Shown here in pieces: positions 59,161-64,000 of a stretch of DNA of 64,000 nt; position 1 is the first letter of the stretch, and each line of letters opens with the position of its first letter. The notes under the pieces are model-generated. The model ran no database searches. It was given only the letters and a program-made list of their open reading frames with translations, and had not been told where the DNA came from. The DNA is from Sinonovacula constricta (Eukaryota > Mollusca > Bivalvia > Cardiida > Solecurtidae). The position numbers and the translations under genes are program-made. The DNA lies in the NCBI GenBank assembly GCA_007844125.1, contig CM017564.1, positions 18,591,067 through 18,655,066 of the forward strand. Reading direction: 5' to 3'.

Positions 59161-59925
59161 GTTAAACACTGATGGAAACATTTTAGTATTTGATCAAAGT
59201 AATTTGAAATTTTTATGACTACTCAGTGATTGAAGATTTTACGAATTTTATGAATTTCTTTTTATTGACTCCTTTGAAAAAAAAGCCAACTCTGGACAAA
59301 CAGCCATTATATAAGTCATAGTGTATGTCAAACGTTATTTGCACCAAATTTGATGATGAAATTCCAAACCGTATATCATTTATTGTAGGGTTGTTACTGT
59401 AGTTTATGTTTAGAACACAATTGCTCAGCTAACTTTAGTTTTTGAGGATTCTTTGGTTTTTATATTAAAGTTCTAACATCTGTCTGCTTTGACAATGCAT
59501 TGCGGCTAGACTGTTTTTCTAAATTAATTATTTACTACACTCACATGCTGGCTATATTGGGAGAATTTATCGAGCCATGTAAACAGAGATATATTGCAGT
59601 GACATGGGTAAAGTTATAGTAGTGATAGGTATGTACCACTATTATTGCTTGAGAAAGACCCTGGACAAATGTCCGGGTAGAACGACTGGTGCACTATAGC
59701 TCAGATCTAGCAAAACAGTTGTTTGTCTGGTCGGGATTCGTTACGTGGTGTTATAAGTAGGAATCTATCTATTAGGCCAAAGGCACCCCATACCTAGGGT
59801 AGACTGGTGTCTAATAACAACAGGAAAAACTTGGTGTCTACCCAAACATTTTTTAGACTGCTTCCCTAAACAATTTGATACCTAACCTGAAGATTGTATA
59901 AGGTGTTTTTGTGGGGGCGATTGAG

Positions 59926-60135
59926 CAGGGTTGTCATTAGGCGGCGGCTGGCGGCCGATTTGACCGCCTCAAATGAAAATCTGACCGCCTCAAGTTTGAA
60001 GAAAAAAAAATGAAATTTGGTCAAGAGCATGCCCCCCGACCTCGCTAGCAGCACTTCGTGCCTTTGTCGCTCACATAGCCTAGCCTTCTCAAAAGTTAAT
60101 TGAGCCTGATCAAAATATTTCTAGTGACAACCCTG
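59926..60135 (-). mobile_element. hAT-like MITE, copy 2 (inverted), 5-bp TSD
   Basis: CAGGGTTGTCATTAG and CTAGTGACAACCCTG ends with TTGAG duplications (59921-59925 and 60136-60140). The interior matches the reverse complement of 56599-56807. Confidence 0.85.
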
Positions 60136-60949
60136 TTGAGGGGGGGCTTCTGTCATCAGTAATGGCTGCAAGACGATGATTGATACTAGTTACTGTGCTT
60201 GTGTAATGTATAAACATCATCTAGGAAAAATGATTGGTCTCTCCACCATTAATTGCTCTCAATAAAAATGACCATGGTATTTAGTATGCTGTGTAGGTCA
60301 ACTGAAAATTATTTAGTTCTTGTTTTGCCAATAAAAGCTGGCAGTCACCATTTGACAGTGAATGTTTTCATGTTGCTTATTTTAGATTCTTTGAAAACAA
60401 AAGCAATATTTCTATTATACTCTATACAAGAACAGGCTGGTTTATACTGGCTGACTGTATGTGTGGCTTGTATTGGAATTTGTACCGTTACGGAACTGGA
60501 ACACCAGCAGCAATAGTCTGCTGCAGCTATCAATATTTTACAGCATTTTCCCTGTAGTCCGTATTATTTATAGAATCATGAAGAATTCACAGATATAACA
60601 CTGTAAAATACTTAGCAGTTTTTTTTTTATTTTTAGAGTTAAATACAGCAAAAACTGTGAGGAATGCATTGGAAAAACAATAAAGAAGCAATAAGCATTG
60701 GAATGGATTTACAGGTTATTGCTTTATCAATAAGACTGGAATGTGTTAAGAGGCTGACAGATTGCAATGTATTCATTTATTTTAACCATGCAATATTGGT
60801 TATAAGCATTAAAACTTCTATGATTCTTGCCTGCTTGGTACTTGATGTATATAGGTAACAGTACATACAAAATTGGACTTACTATCAAACAGAGCAAATC
60901 TTGATCAGAGGTCCTATTTGGGAGCTGACCTGGATATATACTATTTGCG

Positions 60950-61110
60950 TGTCAGTGATCAACTCATGCATGCGTACGCCTATCAACTCATGCACATGTG
61001 CGCCTATCAACTCATGCGTGCATATGCCTGATCAACTCGGAATTGTGCGTGCATATGCCTGATCAATTTGTGCATGTGTACTGATCAACTCATGCATGCG
61101 TTTGTCAGAT
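60950..61110. repeat. Short imperfect ATCAACTCATGC repeat
   Basis: Six or so degenerate copies of CTGATCAACTCATGCATGCG with CG-containing purine/pyrimidine alternation (GCATGCGTACGCC, GTGCGTGCATATGCC). Confidence 0.7.
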
Positions 61111-61850
61111 TAACTAGTGCGTGAGGCTGTGTCCGGCTGCCTAGACCCACTCCACCCCGCACTGCCATTGGTCAGTTATGCTCTAATCCCCACCCCTTTC
61201 CTGATACCACTGCAGCCTGAGACTGTGTCCAGCTGCCTGGACCTACTCCACCCCCACTGCCATTGGTCAGTTATGCTCTAATCCCTGCCCCTTTCCTGAT
61301 ATCACTGCAGTCTGAGGCTATGTCCAGCTGCCCAGACCCACACCACCCCCAACTGCCATTGGTCAGTTATGCTCTAATCCCCACCCCTTTCCTGATACCA
61401 TTGCAGCCTGAGGCTGTGTCCAGCTGCCTAGACCCACTAAACCCCCCACCCCCCACTGCCATTGGTCAGTTATGCTCTAATCCCTACCCCTTTCCTGATA
61501 CCACTGCAGCCTGAGACTGTGTCCAGCTGCCTGACCCACTCCACCCCCCACTGCCATTGGTCAGTTATGCTCTAATCCCTACCCCTTTCCTGATACCACT
61601 GCAGCCTGAGGCTGTGTCCAGCTGCCTGACCCACTACATCCTCTACTGCCATTGGTCAGTTATGCTCTAATCAACACCTTTTTCCTGATACCACTGCAGC
61701 CTGAGGCTGTGTCAAGCTGCCTGACCCACTCCACCCCCTACTGCCATTGGTCAGTTATGCTCTAATCAACACCTTTTTCCGGATACCACTGCAGCCTTAG
61801 GCTGTGTCCAGCTGCCTGACCCACTACATCCCCACTGTCTTCCCCTCAAC
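61110..61850. repeat. 95-bp tandem repeat, about 8 copies
   Basis: Units contain CACTGCCATTGGTCAGTTAT, GCTCTAATCCCCACCCCTTT, CCTGATACCACTGCAGCCTG and AGGCTGTGTCCAGCTGCCTG, with starts spaced 92-96 bp. Each unit carries CCATTGG (ATTGG box) and a CAGCTG E-box. Confidence 0.93.
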
Positions 61851-62439
61851 CCATTGACCTCTCACTGTGGTCACAGTGTGAAACCAAATAAGGCCATATT
61901 TCAGTTTTCAATGCTTTTTAAGCAGTATATTAAATAACTATTGAATATACCTGTAACTATAAACTTACAGTATATCATACAGTTTAGCAACCAGCTCAAG
62001 GTTGATAACTGGTTATGACTGAACGGTACTTGTGTTTCTGTAACAACTAAAGACTTGGCAGCAAGTAGTGCAGACTTTGTTAAAGCTTATGGTAAACTTA
62101 CCAAGATGTAGCACATTATTGGTTCCCTGTATTCTGTTCTGAGATCATTGGCTGGGCTGGGATATGCATCATGTCTGGATTCTGGATTAAGAATGAACCA
62201 GTTTGAACTGGCCAGAAAACATTTCATCTAATGAAATATCAATGTCTAAAATAGATCAGAGTTTGGAAGTAACAATGGCTAAACCCATTTTTATTCACTA
62301 ATCAAATTCTATGACCAGACAATGGTATTGGTGCATTAATACATCAGATAATGTGTACAAATGGGGATTGATCCCAGAATTCCCAGTCCCTAAGTTTCTA
62401 ATATAGTAATTGTAGATACACGTCAGAACTGAGGAGGCA

Positions 62440-62665
62440 CATGTAGCCATGGTGTTAGTTGTTAACTTGACCCCTCAGCTCCTAGGTTCAAGTCTCGGTC
62501 TGGTCAAGAACTTTTATGTGGGGAGGTTATCCAGCTAACCTGCGGTATGCCGGTGGTTCTACCCAGACATGAGTCAGCAGTCTTCCTTCACTTACAGTTA
62601 GCTAGACGTTGCCAATATGACTATAATTGTGTCAGTGCGATGCAACATAAACAAACACATTATAA
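62440..62665 (+). mobile_element. SINE family D, copy with tRNA-like head
   Basis: A head ending in box-B-like GGTTCAAGTCTCGGTCTGGT precedes the family body (GGAGGTTATCCAGCTAACCT, GCCGGTGGTTCTACCCAGAC, GCTAGACGTTGCCAATATGA) and a short A-rich tail. Confidence 0.65.
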
Positions 62666-62794
62666 CTCATATTGATGATTTTTAATGAATGTCAGCAGCG
62701 GATGGGTTTGAAGAAAGTTAATTATTACTATATTTCTTTCCCAGACCATGTACATTATTGTCTGTTTTGTTGTCAAAGCAACCCAGAGATTGTC

Positions 62795-63408
62795 ACTGTC
62801 GGATGTCCACGTATTGTTGATGGAAGTCACTGTAGGATGTCCACGTCACTGTAAGATGTCCACGTATTGTTGATGGAAGTCATTGTGTCCACGTATTGTT
62901 GATGGAAGTCACTGTAAGATGTCCACGTATTGTTGATGGAAGTCACAGTAGGATGTCCACGTATTGTTGATGGAAGTCACTGTAGGATGTCCACATATTG
63001 TTGATGGAAGTCACTGTAGGATGTCCACGTATGTTGATGGAAGTCACTGTAGGATATCCACGTATTGTTGATGGAAGTCACTGTAGGATGTCCACGTATT
63101 GTTGATGGAAGTCACTGTAGGATGTCCATGTATTGTTGATGGAAGTCACTGTACGTATTGTTGATGGAAGTCACTGTAGGATGTCCACGTATTGTTGATG
63201 GAAGTCACTGTAGGATGTCCACGTATTGTTGATGGAAGTCACTGTAGGATGTCCACATATTGTTGATGGAAGTCACTGTAGGATGTCCACGTATTGTTGA
63301 TGGAAGTCACTGTAGGATGTCCACGTATTGTTGATGGAAGTCACTGTAGAATGTCCACGTATTGTTAATGGAAGTCACTGTAGGATGTCCACGTATTGTT
63401 GATGGAAG
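62795..63408. repeat. 34-bp minisatellite, about 18 copies
   Basis: The unit is approximately TGTTGATGGAAGTCACTGTA plus GGATGTCCACGTAT. Truncated units at about 62842 and 63150 differ by internal deletions. It is followed at 63410-63530 by a minus-strand SINE-D-like fragment (CCCAGATAAATGTCTCTGTA, TAGAACCAGTGGCAAAATGC). Confidence 0.95.
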
Positions 63409-64000
63409 AATGTCCCAGATAAATGTCTCTGTAGAACCAGTGGCAAAATGCAGGTCTGCTGGGAAACTTTATCACTATAAAGCTTTCATTTCAACTGGGA
63501 CACAAACCGACGTGGTGAGATGCCATTAAGTCAGAAATACAAGCACACAACATTGGGACTGTTAGTCACTGTCTCGCACTTACAATGTTTGCCCCATCTA
63601 CTAGTGTTCATTTATGGTTTTGTCTTCCAGCGGTGTTACGATGTAGTGTTTTTATATGGGGAAGTAGTAATTACAGAATCCAAACTTTGCAATTTCATTT
63701 CTGCACTCTGTTCTAATCTTCACTTTCTTTCCTTCCATCACTTGTTAATTCTTAATTTATAAATTTTTCTCCTTGTCCTATCTCAATCCTAACCCCTTTC
63801 TTCTCTGCATTTCAACTTTTCCCTCTGCATTTGAAATCCTACCCTCTCCCCTCTCTGCATTTAAATCCTACCCACTTTCCTCTCTGCATCTCTCTCCTCC
63901 TCTCTGTATCTCCCATTCTTCCACTGATAACTCTCTGTCCAAGTCTTACATTTTCCTTCTCTATTAGGCCAAACCCACTTCTCACATTCTACCAATTAGT

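Larger units (their letters stand above)
58343..64000. other. SLC20A intron 1 (coding), incomplete
   Basis: No second coding exon was found in the remaining 5.7 kb. The intron holds a diverged ~150-bp repeat (58600-59160), a hAT-like MITE (59926-60135), a 95-bp array (61110-61850), SINE-D copies and a 34-bp array (62795-63408). The end (63780-63960) is CT-rich with CTCTCTGCAT repeats. Confidence 0.55.

Noticed and set aside
61263..61514. Proline-rich 83-aa frame (SYALIPAPFLI repeats)
   Set aside because: It follows the 95-bp tandem repeat; the apparent peptide repeats are DNA repeats.

Overview
This is a metazoan nuclear window: spliced genes with consensus GT-AG introns, AT-rich non-coding DNA, tRNA-derived SINEs, MITEs, and an exceptional load of minisatellites (roughly a quarter of the 64 kb). 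The gene content and repeat style suggest a lophotrochozoan, most likely a bivalve mollusc. That placement is an inference and was not tested by any search.

Layout. (1) About 0.84-13.66 kb, minus strand: a small J-domain (DnaJ/Hsp40) co-chaperone gene of six coding exons, reconstructed here as 176 aa. Its introns hold a 5.5-kb array of 49-bp units, a (CAT)n tract, a 0.84-kb inverted-repeat transposon, a 39-bp array and a 43-bp array. (2) 13.7-26.3 kb: intergenic or 5' flank, dominated by a 3.9-kb array of 59/60-bp units and a 44-bp array, with SINEs and a hAT-like element. (3) 26.36-35.03 kb, plus strand: a complete six-exon BTB-BACK-Kelch (KLHL-type) gene, 564 aa, with six Kelch blades. It is followed by two related 26-bp satellites at 35.8-38.8 kb. 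(4) 38.8-47.8 kb: intergenic, with nested MITEs and a RecQ-like helicase gene fragment enclosed in inverted and direct repeats. (5) About 47.9-64 kb, plus strand: the 5' end of an SLC20/PiT sodium-phosphate cotransporter gene. Candidate non-coding leader exons lie at about 47.9-48.0 and 49.9-50.1 kb and the first coding exon at 58.13-58.34 kb; the gene runs out of the window.

The three genes have no obvious functional link: a chaperone cofactor, a probable Cullin-3 ubiquitin-ligase adaptor and a phosphate transporter. What unites them is architecture. At five of about 22 visible splice junctions the splice site itself is one unit of a tandem array. These are the DnaJ exon 2 donor (39-bp units carrying HPD codons plus GTGAGT), the DnaJ exon 3 donor, the DnaJ exon 6 acceptor (about 110 units, each with a polypyrimidine tract and CAG), the Kelch exon 6 acceptor, and the SLC20A acceptor with its start codon (three units). 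A sixth junction, the Kelch exon 3 acceptor, takes its polypyrimidine tract from a SINE tail. This splice-junction-seeded tandem amplification is the most unusual signal in the window.
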